From contig NZ_JACMYH010000001.1 of assembly GCF_014235765.1 (NCBI RefSeq), forward strand, positions 434,001 to 498,000: 64,000 bases of DNA. Direction: 5' to 3'. Origin of the DNA: Pseudomonas baltica. Its GTDB lineage: Bacteria > Pseudomonadota > Gammaproteobacteria > Pseudomonadales > Pseudomonadaceae. The position numbers and the translations under genes are program-made. The notes under the pieces are model-generated. The model was not told the origin of the DNA. It was given only the letters and a program-made list of their open reading frames with translations, and ran no database searches. Below are positions 25,682 to 36,540 of the stretch, one piece after another. Numbering within the stretch: the stretch's first letter is position 1; every line of letters begins with the position of its first letter.

Positions 25682-28600
25682 TGAGCCTGATCGCGTGGGT
25701 CGGCCGCAGCACTCGCTGGGTGCTGGTGTGGCTGGCCGGCACAGCACTCGCCCATGCCCAAGTGCTGCCGTTGCACGGACGCTCGCAGCCCGAGCCTGCC
25801 TGGTTCGAGCGGTTGCACATGCAACTGGCCGACCGCGACCGACAGTGGCTGCGCGCACGACGCGTTTTGCGCGTCGCCGTGAGCCGTCCGGACTACGGCC
25901 CTTTCGACCTCTCCGCCAATGGCGGCAGCTATGAGGGAATCAGCGCCGACTACCTGGCGCTGGTGGCTCGGCTGCTCGAACTGGATGTCGAGGTGCAGGC
26001 CTATCCTTCCCGCGAGCTTGCGCTTGCCGCGCTCGAAGCGGGCGAGGTGCAAGTGTTGGGCACCACCAGCCGCCGTGAAGCCTTGCGTCACGGCCTGCTG
26101 CTTTCCGACGCCTACATACAGGATCAGCCTGTGCTCGCCATGCGACCCGGCCAGTCGCTCGACGCGACCGCGCCGCTGCGCATTGCCCTGGTGCGCGATC
26201 ACGTCGCAGCGAGCGAGGTCCGCGAACGCTTCCCGGAGGCCCAGCTGCAATTGCATCCGACACCCTCGAACGCCCTGGCAGCGGTGGCCTATCAGCAGGC
26301 CGATCTGTTCGTCGGTGGCGCGCTGGCGGTGTTCCACCAGGCCGACGGCAGCCAGCTGCCCGGCCTGCGCCTGCAACCGGCCGAGGGCATTGGCGGCAAT
26401 GCTTTCGGCTTCGCCGTGAACCCACGCGATGCGCGTCTGCTGCGGCTGCTCGACAAGGCCCTGGCGGTGGTGCCCGACGAGGCCCGGGCGGCCATCGCTC
26501 GGCGCTGGAGCGTCGAGCGCCCGCGCGTGGCGGAACCGGCTGCACTGCCCCTGACCGCCACGCAGCGCCAATGGCTGGCCGGGCGTACCGAACTGCGGGT
26601 GCTGATGGATCCGCGCTTCGTGCCGGTCAGCTACCGTGACGATCAGGGCCGCTTCGCCGGCGTGGCCGCCGACGTGCTGCACCAGATCGCGCGGCGCACC
26701 GGGCTCGCCATCGAGGTGATCGAAAGCACCTCGCTCACGCGCATGAGCGAAATGATCGAGCGCGGCGAGGCCGATCTGATCGCCGCGATGATTCCCAGCC
26801 CGGAGCGCCAGACTCGCCTGGCGTTCAGCCGCGGCTACCTGAGCAGCTCCCCGGTGCTGGTCACGCGCGAGGGCGGGCGCGAGCCGGTTTCGCTGGAGCA
26901 ATCGGCGGGCAAGCGGGTGGTGCTGGTGGAGGGCAGCCTGCTGCATGAGTGGCTGCAGGAACACTACCCCTCGATCGACCGCCTGCGCGCGGCAAGCTCC
27001 GCCGAGGCCCTGGCCATGCTCGACCGCGGTCAGGCCGACGCGGCGGTGCTGCCATTGATCGCGGCGCGCTACATGATCGCGCGGCAGTACCGTAGTCGGC
27101 TGCGCGTCAGCGCGGCGCTGCCGGTGGCGCCGGTACATTTCGCGTTCGCCGTCTCGCCCCGGGCCCAGGTGCTGCAGTCGATCCTCGACAGCGCCCTGCA
27201 GGACATTCCGCCGCCACACATGAGCGAGCTGACGCGCCATTGGCGCACCGAAATGATCGTCGCCGATGGCCTTTGGCAACGTTACCGCTGGGCCATCATC
27301 CAGGGGTTCGCCGCCGCCTCGCTATTGTTGCTGCTGGCACTGGGCTGGGTCAGCTACCTCAAGCGTCTGATCCGCCAGCGGGTCGATGCCGAACGGGCCC
27401 TGACCACACAGCTGGAGTTCATGCGGGTAATGATCGACGGCACACCCCATCCGATCTACATCCGAGATCGCCAGGCACGCCTGATCAACTGCAACACCAG
27501 TTACCTGCAAGCCCTGGGTGTGACCCGCGAGGCGATCCTGAACAAGCCGCTGACCGGCTATGGCCTGCTCGAAGAACGGCACGCCCAGCTGGCCCAGGAC
27601 GCGTATCTGCAAGCCATGGAGCACGGCGAGCCAGTGGTCGAGGATCGCACGCTGACCTTGCCGTCGGGCGAGGTGCTGATCATTCACCACTGGATGCTGC
27701 CGTACCGCGGCGGCGACGGACGAATCCAGGGTCTGATCGCCGGGTGGGTCGACATCACCGAGCGCCAGCGCCTGTGCCAGGCGTACCGTGACGCCCAAGC
27801 GCAGGCCGAAGCGGCCAACCAGGCCAAGACCACCTTCCTGGCAACCATGAGCCATGAAATCCGCACGCCGATGAACGCCGTGCTGGGCATGCTCGAACTG
27901 GCCCTGAAGAAAGCCGAGCAGGGCATGCTCGACAAGCCTGCGCTGGAGGTTGCCTCGCAGTCGGCCAACGGTCTGCTGGCGTTGATCGGGGATATCCTCG
28001 ATGTCACGCGCATCGAGGCCGGTCGCCTGGAACTGCTGCCGGCGCCGTGCCAGTTGGGGCAACTGGCCGGTGAAACCGTGGGGCTGTTCCAGGCCCAGGC
28101 GCGGGAGAAATACCTGCGGCTCAAGCTGGAGGTGCTCGGTGCCCCCGACACCTGGCTCAGCGTCGACCCGGTGCGGTTCAAGCAGATCATCGCCAACCTG
28201 CTGAGCAACGCCATCAAGTTCACCCGCGAGGGGCAGGTCTCGGTGGTGCTCGGGGTCTGGCCGCAGGCGCACGGCGCGCGGGTCGAACTGAGTGTGGAGG
28301 ACAGCGGGCAGGGCATTGCCCAGGCCGACCTGTTGCGCCTGGGCGCGCCTTATCGACAGGCCGCAGGTGGCCGCGGCAGCCGCGTCGGTGCCGGTCTGGG
28401 CTTGAGTATCTGCCGCAGCCTGGCCGACCTGATGGGTGGCAGGCTGGAATTGCACAGTGTGCTTGGCTGCGGCACGCGGGTGCAGCTGCAGTTCGACGCG
28501 GTGCCTGGCGCGAACGCACCGCCGTCGGGCGCTCGCGAGCCTGCGCGCATTGACCTGCCGGCGTTGCAGGTGCTGGTGGTCGACGACTACCCCGCCAATC

Positions 28601-29301
28601 GGGTGCTGCTTGAGCGCCAACTGACATTCCTCGGCCACCGCGTAACGGTAGCCGAGCACGGTGCCGCCGGGTTGCGCGCCTGGTTGCGCGGCGCCTACGA
28701 CGTGGTCATCAGCGACTGCAACATGCCCGGCATCAATGGCTATCAGTTGGTCAAGGCGGTGCGTGAGCACGAACGGCGCAAGCATCAGGAACCGTGCCTG
28801 TTCCTCGGTTGTACGGCGAATGCCCAGATCAGCGAGCGCCGCCGTTGCCTGCAGCAAGGCATGGATGACTGCTTGTTCAAACCATTGAGCCTGGAAACTC
28901 TGGCACTGCACCTGGACCCGCACCGCGCCCGTCGCATGCTCGGTGCGCCGGAAGACGACGTCGACCTGGGCAGTCTCGATCAGCTCACCGGCGGCGATGC
29001 CAGCCTGTTGCTGCGCCTGCTCGATGATTTGGCCGAGAGCAACCTGCAGGACCTCAAGCGCCTGCATTCGCTGTCTCAGCCCTACCAGACCGGCGAAGTC
29101 GCCGACCTGGTGCACCGGATCAAGGGCGGCGCCCGCATCGTTCGGGCGCGACGCCTGCTGGCGGCCTGCGAAGCCCTGGAACAGGCCTGCACGGCAAGCT
29201 CTTCGGCCGAGCGGATGCGGCGTGGCGTCGACGATCTGGCGGCGGCCATGGTTGGCCTCGATGACTACCTGGCACGGCACGGCACATCCGGCAAACCGTA
29301 G
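25681..29301 (+). CDS. BvgS-like hybrid sensor kinase (RocS1-like)
   Basis: A 1206-residue protein. It has a signal peptide (AGTALAHA), two tandem periplasmic Venus-flytrap (SBP_bac_3) domains (about 45-280 and 295-525), one transmembrane segment (about 540-560), a PAS domain, a HisKA domain with His725 (MSHEIRTPMNAV), HATPase, a receiver with Asp1012 (VISDCNMPG) and a C-terminal HPt domain with His1145 (LVHRIKGGA). All phosphorelay residues are intact. This is the BvgS/EvgS/RocS1 architecture, in which small-molecule binding outside tunes a four-step phosphorelay to a NarL-type regulator. The two regulators upstream are the probable acceptors. The ligand is unknown. Confidence 0.93.
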   Translation: MSLIAWVGRSTRWVLVWLAGTALAHAQVLPLHGRSQPEPAWFERLHMQLADRDRQWLRARRVLRVAVSRPDYGPFDLSANGGSYEGISADYLALVARLLELDVEVQAYPSRELALAALEAGEVQVLGTTSRREALRHGLLLSDAYIQDQPVLAMRPGQSLDATAPLRIALVRDHVAASEVRERFPEAQLQLHPTPSNALAAVAYQQADLFVGGALAVFHQADGSQLPGLRLQPAEGIGGNAFGFAVNPRDARLLRLLDKALAVVPDEARAAIARRWSVERPRVAEPAALPLTATQRQWLAGRTELRVLMDPRFVPVSYRDDQGRFAGVAADVLHQIARRTGLAIEVIESTSLTRMSEMIERGEADLIAAMIPSPERQTRLAFSRGYLSSSPVLVTREGGREPVSLEQSAGKRVVLVEGSLLHEWLQEHYPSIDRLRAASSAEALAMLDRGQADAAVLPLIAARYMIARQYRSRLRVSAALPVAPVHFAFAVSPRAQVLQSILDSALQDIPPPHMSELTRHWRTEMIVADGLWQRYRWAIIQGFAAASLLLLLALGWVSYLKRLIRQRVDAERALTTQLEFMRVMIDGTPHPIYIRDRQARLINCNTSYLQALGVTREAILNKPLTGYGLLEERHAQLAQDAYLQAMEHGEPVVEDRTLTLPSGEVLIIHHWMLPYRGGDGRIQGLIAGWVDITERQRLCQAYRDAQAQAEAANQAKTTFLATMSHEIRTPMNAVLGMLELALKKAEQGMLDKPALEVASQSANGLLALIGDILDVTRIEAGRLELLPAPCQLGQLAGETVGLFQAQAREKYLRLKLEVLGAPDTWLSVDPVRFKQIIANLLSNAIKFTREGQVSVVLGVWPQAHGARVELSVEDSGQGIAQADLLRLGAPYRQAAGGRGSRVGAGLGLSICRSLADLMGGRLELHSVLGCGTRVQLQFDAVPGANAPPSGAREPARIDLPALQVLVVDDYPANRVLLERQLTFLGHRVTVAEHGAAGLRAWLRGAYDVVISDCNMPGINGYQLVKAVREHERRKHQEPCLFLGCTANAQISERRRCLQQGMDDCLFKPLSLETLALHLDPHRARRMLGAPEDDVDLGSLDQLTGGDASLLLRLLDDLAESNLQDLKRLHSLSQPYQTGEVADLVHRIKGGARIVRARRLLAACEALEQACTASSSAERMRRGVDDLAAAMVGLDDYLARHGTSGKP

Positions 29302-29331
29302 GAATTTTCCGATGCGTATTGGGAAATTGCC
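29298..29331 (+). promoter_or_regulatory. Repeat of the 24714 regulatory element, before the REC-EAL gene
   Basis: GTAGGAATTTTCCG starts at 29298 and TTGGGAAATTGCC at 29319, exactly 21 bp later, matching the pair at 24714/24735 in sequence and spacing. GGAATTTTCC within it is a near-palindrome of RcsB-box type. The element straddles the kinase stop and suggests a separate promoter for the REC-EAL gene. It also argues against the in-frame ATG at 29312 as the translation start. Confidence 0.45.
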
Positions 29332-29389
29332 TGCATCCCGGTCATTGCACGGAGTTGAACATAGGCATGAAGAAACAGGGGAAGTGATC

Positions 29390-30598
29390 GTGTCAGACAT
29401 CAAGCCAACGGTGTTACTCGTCGAAAGTCATGGGTTCCAGCGTGCGATCGCGGTGCAGATGCTCAGCCAGTTGGGTTGCTCGTGCGTGTACCAGGCGCAG
29501 ACCAGCGAGCAGGCGCTGCAGTTGCTGCGCGAGCACCAGCCCATCGATGTGCTGGTGTGCAACGTCGACGTACTGGGCGTGGGTGCATTGCGCATCATCC
29601 AGGAAGCGGTTACCCGCAAGCGTGTGCGCGCCGTGCTGATCGGCGGCGGGATCGAGCCGGAAGTGCGCACCGGGCTGTACCAATGGGTGTCGATGCTCGG
29701 CCTGGAGTACCTGGTCGACGCTGGCAGCCCGTTGGACTTCAACCGCTTGCAGCGATTCTTCGAGGCCTTGAACACGCCTCGCGGCGCGCTCGTACCAGCG
29801 CCTGCGAAGGTGCGGATCGGGCGCGTGGAGGTGCAGGCGGCGATCGCTGGCGGCCAGTTCGAGGTGTGCTTCCTGCCGCGCTGCACGGTGGCCGACGGAC
29901 GCATCCGCAGCGTCGATGCGCAACTGAGCTGGCAGCATCCACGCCATGGCCTGCTGGCCATGCCGCAGTTCTGCCCGGCGGTGGAGCGGGCCGGGCTGGG
30001 CAATGCGTTGCTGTTGTACATGGCCGAGCAGGCGGTCGAGGTGCAGCAGCAGCTTGCCCAAGCCGGATTGCAGGTGGGCCTGAGCCTGGGTATGCGGCTC
30101 GAACAACTCGGTCACCAGCCGCTGATGAACGAGTTGTTGGGCATATTGCGTGGGCACCTGACCGGCAAGCACCGCGTGGCACTGGAGCTCAGCCATGTCG
30201 GCCTGGCTCGGCCCAAGGCGGAATACCTGGAAACCCTGTTGCGCGTGCGGTTGATGGGCTGTGACCTGGGCATGCAGGGGTTCGGTTTCGGCGGTGCCTC
30301 GCTGCAGCGCCTGTGTCAGTGGCCGATCAACCAGTTGCGTCTGGCGTCACCCTTTCTGCTGGAAGCCCCGCACCAGTCGCGCCATTTGGCGGTGGTGCAG
30401 CACATGTCGGTCGCCGCGCGCACGTTGGGTATCGAACTGACGGTGGCCGGCGTGCAGAGTGCGGTGCATCATCTGCTGTTGTTCGACCTCGGCTGCCTGC
30501 GCGGACAGGGCGATTACTTCGCCAAGCCGCTGAGCGCCGACGCTCTGCGCGAACGTCTCCAGCAACCGAAAACGCTGCAACCGATACGCCGCGAGTAG
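29390..30598 (+). CDS. Degenerate REC-EAL protein (RocR-like pseudoenzyme)
   Basis: A 402-residue protein with an N-terminal receiver-like and a C-terminal EAL-like domain, the layout of P. aeruginosa RocR. Both are degenerate. In the receiver the phospho-Asp is Asn58 (LVCNVD), and the conserved Thr and Lys are replaced (LIGGG; LVDAG). In the EAL domain, EAL reads DAQ (176-178), the DD of DDFG reads Gln296-Gly297, the KID motif is RLA (317-319), and the AEGVE glutamates are Ala353 and Gln356. Phosphotransfer and c-di-GMP hydrolysis should both be lost. GTG 29390 follows AGGGGAA; ATG 29312 is an alternative adding 26 residues. It probably acts by protein contact in the fimbrial circuit. Confidence 0.85.
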   Translation: MSDIKPTVLLVESHGFQRAIAVQMLSQLGCSCVYQAQTSEQALQLLREHQPIDVLVCNVDVLGVGALRIIQEAVTRKRVRAVLIGGGIEPEVRTGLYQWVSMLGLEYLVDAGSPLDFNRLQRFFEALNTPRGALVPAPAKVRIGRVEVQAAIAGGQFEVCFLPRCTVADGRIRSVDAQLSWQHPRHGLLAMPQFCPAVERAGLGNALLLYMAEQAVEVQQQLAQAGLQVGLSLGMRLEQLGHQPLMNELLGILRGHLTGKHRVALELSHVGLARPKAEYLETLLRVRLMGCDLGMQGFGFGGASLQRLCQWPINQLRLASPFLLEAPHQSRHLAVVQHMSVAARTLGIELTVAGVQSAVHHLLLFDLGCLRGQGDYFAKPLSADALRERLQQPKTLQPIRRE

Positions 30599-30620
30599 CC
30601 CCGTCCGCGTGCGCAAGACC

Positions 30621-31066
30621 TGTAGCAGCGGCGCAAGCCGGGTCCGGGTGCGCTGCGGAGTGTCAGGTGGATCGCATGCGCAGATGACGCGGCTAGCGCC
30701 GCTGCTACAGGGGATCGCGGTCTGTAGCAGCGGCGCAAGCCGCGTCCGGGTGCGCTGCGGGGTGTCAGGTGGGTTGCGTGCGCCGATGACGCGGCTAGCG
30801 CCGCTGCTACAGGGGATCGCGGTCTGTAGCAGCGGCGCAAGCCGCGTCCGGGTGCGCTGCGGGGTGTCAGCTGGATCGCATGCGCCGATGACGCGGCTCG
30901 CGCCGCTGCTACAGGGGATCGCGGTCTGTAGCAGCGGCGCAAGCCGCGTCCGGGTGCGCCGCGGGGTGTCAGGTGGGTTGCGTGCGCCGATGACGCGGCT
31001 CGCGCCGCTGCTACAGGGGATCGCGGTCTGTAGCAGCGGCGCAAGCCGCGTCCGGGTGCGCTGCGG
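30621..31066. repeat. Tandem REP-pair array, 102-bp period
   Basis: Copies begin at 30621, 30723, 30825, 30927 and 31029, all exactly 102 bp apart; the last is partial. Each unit has TGTAGCAGCGGCGCAAGCC and, about 75 bp on, its inverse (GCGCCGCTGCTACA), forming a paired palindrome. Spacers are nearly identical between copies. The array fills the gap between the convergent REC-EAL and modC genes and could form transcription-blocking hairpins. Open frames through it encode repetitive Ser/Arg-rich peptides and are not genes. Confidence 0.88.
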
Positions 31067-31069
31067 TGT

Positions 31070-32149
31070 TCAGGCCAATACCGCCACAGCCTTGATCTGC
31101 GCCCACGCCTGCAGGCCCGCCACCACGCCCAACTGGTCCGCGGAATAACGGGTGATTCGTGCCAGGATCAATGTCTCGCCGGCGCGCAGACTCAGCTGCA
31201 CATGGGCCGGATTGTGCGCTGTCGACACCTGCTCGACGGTGACGGCGAAACGATTGAGGATGCTGCTGGCTTCGTCCGGGCTCAGGCTGAGGCTGACGTC
31301 ACGGGCCTGGATCTTGACCCGCAAGCGGTCGCCAACCGCCCGAGGGGTATGGGCGACGCGCAGCGGTTCGACGGCCCCCGGCAGTTGCAGGGACAGCAGC
31401 TGATAGACCGGATCGTAGCCGCGGACCGTGGCCTGCACGACCACACCGGCGTCGGCTTCGCGCGCCATGGGCAGATCGAGGCGCTCCAGCGTCGGCCCCA
31501 GCGGCCCGCTGCCCAGCACGCGGCCGTGCTGCAGCACCACCAGGTGGTCGGCCAGCCGCGCGACCTCATCCTGGGCATGGCTGACGTACACCACGGGAAT
31601 GTCCAGTTCGTCATGCAACCGTTCCAGATAGGGCAGGATCTCGGCCTTGCGGCGGCTGTCCAGCGCCGCCAGCGGCTCGTCCATCAGCAGCAGCCCGGGG
31701 CTGGTCAGCAGCGCGCGGGCGATGCCCACGCGCTGCCGTTCGCCGCCGGACAGGTTGGCCGTCTGGCGTTCCAGCAGATGTTCTATGCCAAGCAGGTCGC
31801 ACGCCTGATCGAGCGCGACCTTGCGTTGACCAGGCTTGATCCGCCGCCAGCCGTATTCAAGATTGCCGCGCACCGACAGGTGCTCGAACAGGCTGGCTTC
31901 CTGGAACACATAGCCGAGCGCACGCTTGTGCGGCGCCAGGAAAATGCCCCTGGCGCTGTCCTGCCAGACCTCGCCATTGACCTCGATGCAGGCATCGGGC
32001 GCTTTCACCAACCCCGCCAGGCAGCGCAGGCAGGTGGTCTTGCCGGATCCGGAGTCACCGAACAGCGCGCTGACACCGCGTCCGGGCAGTTGCAGGTCGA
32101 CGTCCAGCGAAAACGCGCCATAGGTCATGTCGATACGGGCACGGATCAT
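31070..32149 (-). CDS. modC: Molybdate ABC transporter ATP-binding protein
   Basis: A 359-residue ATPase: Walker [10 protein letters not shown], signature [15 protein letters not shown], Walker [13 protein letters not shown], then a C-terminal TOBE/Mop-type molybdate-sensing domain ([14 protein letters not shown]). The ATG at 32149 is used because ATPases of this group begin MIRAR...; a longer frame overlapping modB is a shadow. It powers molybdate import through ModB. The gene lies 4 bp after modB and is the last of modABC. Confidence 0.95.
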   Translation of the reverse strand: MIRARIDMTYGAFSLDVDLQLPGRGVSALFGDSGSGKTTCLRCLAGLVKAPDACIEVNGEVWQDSARGIFLAPHKRALGYVFQEASLFEHLSVRGNLEYGWRRIKPGQRKVALDQACDLLGIEHLLERQTANLSGGERQRVGIARALLTSPGLLLMDEPLAALDSRRKAEILPYLERLHDELDIPVVYVSHAQDEVARLADHLVVLQHGRVLGSGPLGPTLERLDLPMAREADAGVVVQATVRGYDPVYQLLSLQLPGAVEPLRVAHTPRAVGDRLRVKIQARDVSLSLSPDEASSILNRFAVTVEQVSTAHNPAHVQLSLRAGETLILARITRYSADQLGVVAGLQAWAQIKAVAVLA

Positions 32150-32153
32150 TCCA

Positions 32154-32833
32154 TCAACTCCACGCCGAGCGCGATTGACGGCCGCGGTGCAGCAACAGCA
32201 GCACGGCGAAGGAAAACACCAGCATGGCGCCGGCCAGCCAGTGTGCCTGGGCGTATTCCATGGCTTCGACATGGTCGAAGATCTGCACCGATACCACCCG
32301 CGTCTTGTCCGGTATGTTGCCGCCGATCATCAGTACCACGCCGAATTCACCCACGGTATGGGCAAAGCCCAGAATGCTGGCCGTGACGAAACCGGGCTTG
32401 GCCTGCGGCAGCACCACGGTGAAGAAACAATCCCAAGGGCTTGCACGCAAGGTCGCGGCCACTTCCAGAGGTCGCTCGCCGATGGCCTTGAATGCGTTCT
32501 GCAACGGCTGGACCACGAAAGGCATGGAGTAGATCACCGAACCGATCACCAGCCCGGTGAAGCTGAACACCACCGAGCCCAGGCCCAGCGCTTGCGTTGC
32601 CTGGCCGATGAAACCGTGGGGGCCCAGCAGCAGCAACAGGTAGAAACCGATGACCGTCGGCGGCAATACCAGGGGCAGCGCGACCACTGCGCCGACAGCG
32701 CCGCGCCAGGGCGACGCGGTGCGCGCCAGCCACCAGGCGACGGGCGTACCGACCAGCAGCAGAATCACCGTGGTCAGGCTGGCCAGCTTCACCGTCAGCC
32801 AGATCGCACCCAGGTCGCTGGCGTCCAGCGGCA

Positions 32834-32834
<1 letters not shown>
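32154..32834 (-). CDS. modB: Molybdate ABC transporter permease
   Basis: A 226-residue inner-membrane protein with about five transmembrane helices and the EAA-like loop contacting the ATPase ([25 protein letters not shown]). The sequence resembles ModB permeases along its length. Its ATG overlaps the modA stop (ATGA), and modC starts 4 bp after its stop. It forms the channel for molybdate delivered by ModA. Confidence 0.95.
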
Positions 32835-34541
<1,707 letters not shown>

Positions 34542-34614
34542 GGCGCGATTCCGTGGATCGTCGAAGCGGCCATGTTAGCCGTTGCTGCGGGCGCTGACAC
34601 TCCGCTGCTTGCGC

Positions 34615-35274
34615 TCAGCCAGCCTTGCGCAGGGTGAAGTTGATCCGTTGTGGGCCCATCACCGGGTGCACGCCTTCCTTGAGCGGCAGCACGCCGTGAA
34701 AGCGCAGACGGTCGACACCGCCCCATACCATTACATCGCCGTGCAGCAGGGGCACGCGCAGCGGACGGTCGCTGCGCTGCAGGCCACCGAGCTGGAACAT
34801 CGCCGCGAGGCCCAGTGAAACCGAAACGATGGGCGCGCCGTAGTCACGCTCATTGCGATCCTGGTGCAGGGACATCCTGGCGCCCGGCACGTAGCGGTTG
34901 AGCAGGCAGGCATCGGGTATGAAATCATCGAAACCGGCCGCTGCCGCTGCTTCCCGAGCCAGCGTGCGCAGCACTTCGGGCAGCACCGGCCACGGGCGAC
35001 CGGTGAGAGGATCGTCGCTGACGTAGCGATATCCTCGCGCATCCGTGCTCCAACCGAACTGCCCGCAGTTGCTCAACGCCACCGACATGGTGTGCCCACC
35101 AGGCGTTTCCATGCGCCGAAACGGGGCTGCCTTGAGCACTTCGCGCAAGGCCGGCAGGATGTCGTCCAGCCAGGGCAGGGCGAAGCCACGCAGGACGAAG
35201 GTCTGCTCGCCCAGGGATTCGCGACGACTGGGTTGTTGTGGCTCATCGAACAGTGAGGACTGCACCGGGCTCAC
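34615..35274 (-). CDS. alkB: AlkB-type 2-oxoglutarate/Fe(II)-dependent DNA dealkylase
   Basis: A 219-residue dioxygenase with the iron ligands in LHQDRNE (HxD) and a distal His (LLHGDVMVWGG or RFHGVL), and the 2-oxoglutarate-binding Arg in the C-terminal RINFTLRK. It oxidatively removes methyl groups from 1-methyladenine and 3-methylcytosine. It lies between an Ada-like gene and a glutathionyl-hydroquinone reductase gene on the same strand. Its start overlaps the stop of the latter by 4 bp. Confidence 0.92.
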   Translation of the reverse strand: MSPVQSSLFDEPQQPSRRESLGEQTFVLRGFALPWLDDILPALREVLKAAPFRRMETPGGHTMSVALSNCGQFGWSTDARGYRYVSDDPLTGRPWPVLPEVLRTLAREAAAAAGFDDFIPDACLLNRYVPGARMSLHQDRNERDYGAPIVSVSLGLAAMFQLGGLQRSDRPLRVPLLHGDVMVWGGVDRLRFHGVLPLKEGVHPVMGPQRINFTLRKAG

Positions 35275-36278
35275 CCCTCGCTGTGTTGCCAGATACCCCG
35301 GCCGTGAAGGCGCTCACGGTCATGGGCAGCGTTGAAATCCTGCGCGGGCCCCTTGGGCACGATACCGGTCGGGTTGATGGTCGGATGGCTGGTGTAGTAG
35401 TGGCCTTTGATGTGTTCGAAGTCGACCGTCTGGGCGATGCCCGGCCATTGGTACAGCTCGCGCAGCCAGTTCGACAGGTTCGGGTAATCGGCGATGCGCC
35501 GCAGGTTGCACTTGAAGTGTCCGTGGTACACCGCGTCGAAGCGGATCAGGCTGGTGAACAGGCGCCAGTCGGCTTCGGTCAGGGACTCCCCGGTCAGGTA
35601 GCGCTGAGTGTCCAGCGTGGCTTCGAGGCGGTCGAGTTCGGCGAATACATCGTCGAACGCCCTGGCGTAAGCCTGCTGCGAAGTGGCAAAGCCGGCGCGG
35701 TAGACGCCGTTGTTCACATTCGGGTAAACCGCGTCGTTGACGCGGTCTATGGCTGGGCGCAGCGACTCGGGATAGAGGTCCAGGCGATTGCCGGTGAGGG
35801 CATCGAAGGCGCTGTTGAACATGCGAATGATCTCGGCCGACTCGTTGCTGACGATACGGCTCTGCTGCTTGTCCCACAGCACCGGCACCGTGACCCGGCC
35901 GGTGTAGCGCGGATCGTCGCGGGTGTAGCGTTCGTGCAGGTAGCGCAAAGGCTCGAGGTGATCACCGCTCGAGCCTGTCTGGCTGTCGAACGTCCAGCCG
36001 TGCTCGCCCATGTGCCAGCTCACCACCGACACATCGATCAGCGCTTCCAGGGCTTTGAGCTTGCGCACGATCAGGGTGCGATGGGCCCACGGGCACGCCA
36101 GCGAGACGTACAGATGGTAGCGACCGGCTTCGGCCTTGAAGCCGCCCTGGCCACTGGGGCCGGGTTGGCCGTCGGCCGTGACCCAATGGCGGCGCTGCGA
36201 GGTTTCGCGCTGAAACGCGCCGTCCTCGCTGCTTTCGTACCACTGGTCGTGCCAGCGTCCTTCGATCAGCAAACCCAT
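35271..36278 (-). CDS. Glutathionyl-hydroquinone reductase (YqjG/PcpF-type GST)
   Basis: A 335-residue xi-class glutathione transferase with the catalytic cysteine at Cys62 in the hallmark LACPWAHRT and the second-domain motif NNGVYRAGFATSQQAY. These enzymes reduce glutathionyl-hydroquinones formed from quinones and halogenated phenols. It overlaps alkB by 4 bp and may be transcribed with it and the Ada-like gene, a plausible damage-response group. A REP cluster lies upstream. Confidence 0.93.
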   Translation of the reverse strand: MGLLIEGRWHDQWYESSEDGAFQRETSQRRHWVTADGQPGPSGQGGFKAEAGRYHLYVSLACPWAHRTLIVRKLKALEALIDVSVVSWHMGEHGWTFDSQTGSSGDHLEPLRYLHERYTRDDPRYTGRVTVPVLWDKQQSRIVSNESAEIIRMFNSAFDALTGNRLDLYPESLRPAIDRVNDAVYPNVNNGVYRAGFATSQQAYARAFDDVFAELDRLEATLDTQRYLTGESLTEADWRLFTSLIRFDAVYHGHFKCNLRRIADYPNLSNWLRELYQWPGIAQTVDFEHIKGHYYTSHPTINPTGIVPKGPAQDFNAAHDRERLHGRGIWQHSEG

Positions 36279-36345
36279 GGTCGTCTCCCGAGTGCGTATC
36301 GGCGAACTGTATCACGCTGCTCCGCCGCAGCGGCCCATACCGGGT

Positions 36346-36510
36346 GTGCCGCCGACGCGGCTTGCGCCGCTGCTACACGCGTAATCAGGGCACAGCGCGT
36401 GTGCCGCCGACGCGGCTTGCGCCGCCGCTACATGCGTATTCCGGGCAGGGGGGGCGCCGTCGCGGCGGCATGAACCCTGTAGCAGCGGCGCGAGCCGCGT
36501 CGGCGGCATG
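36346..36510. repeat. REP cluster (two direct, one inverted)
   Basis: GTGCCGCCGACGCGGCTTGC begins at 36346 and again at 36401, each continuing into GCGCCG(C/T)(C/T)GCTACA. An inverted copy (TGTAGCAGCGGCGCGAGCC) starts at 36479. The core is the same family as the 30621 array, but copies are diverged and there is no long tandem period. It lies between two genes on the same strand and occupies most of the 262-bp gap. Confidence 0.75.
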
Positions 36511-36540
36511 TGCGGTAGGTCTGACATCACGCCGCTGCCG

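Noticed and set aside
29312..29389. N-terminal extension of the REC-EAL protein from ATG 29312
   Set aside because: The segment overlaps the duplicated regulatory element and precedes the receiver fold; GTG 29390 has a better-placed AGGGGAA. Kept as an alternative only.
27322..29403. 693-codon open frame on the minus strand
   Set aside because: Antisense to the BvgS-like kinase with intact His, Asp and HPt motifs.
30621..31066. CRISPR array
   Set aside because: The units are about 100 bp with spacers that are also identical, and no cas genes are present. REP tandem duplication explains them.
30514..31148. Open frames in the 102-bp array giving repetitive Ser/Arg-rich peptides
   Set aside because: They arise from a period divisible by three (102 = 34 codons) in a palindromic repeat without stops; no ribosome site and no known family.
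32150..32272. Longer modC start
   Set aside because: The extra 41 codons overlap modB and give a Cys/Pro-rich stretch foreign to ModC.
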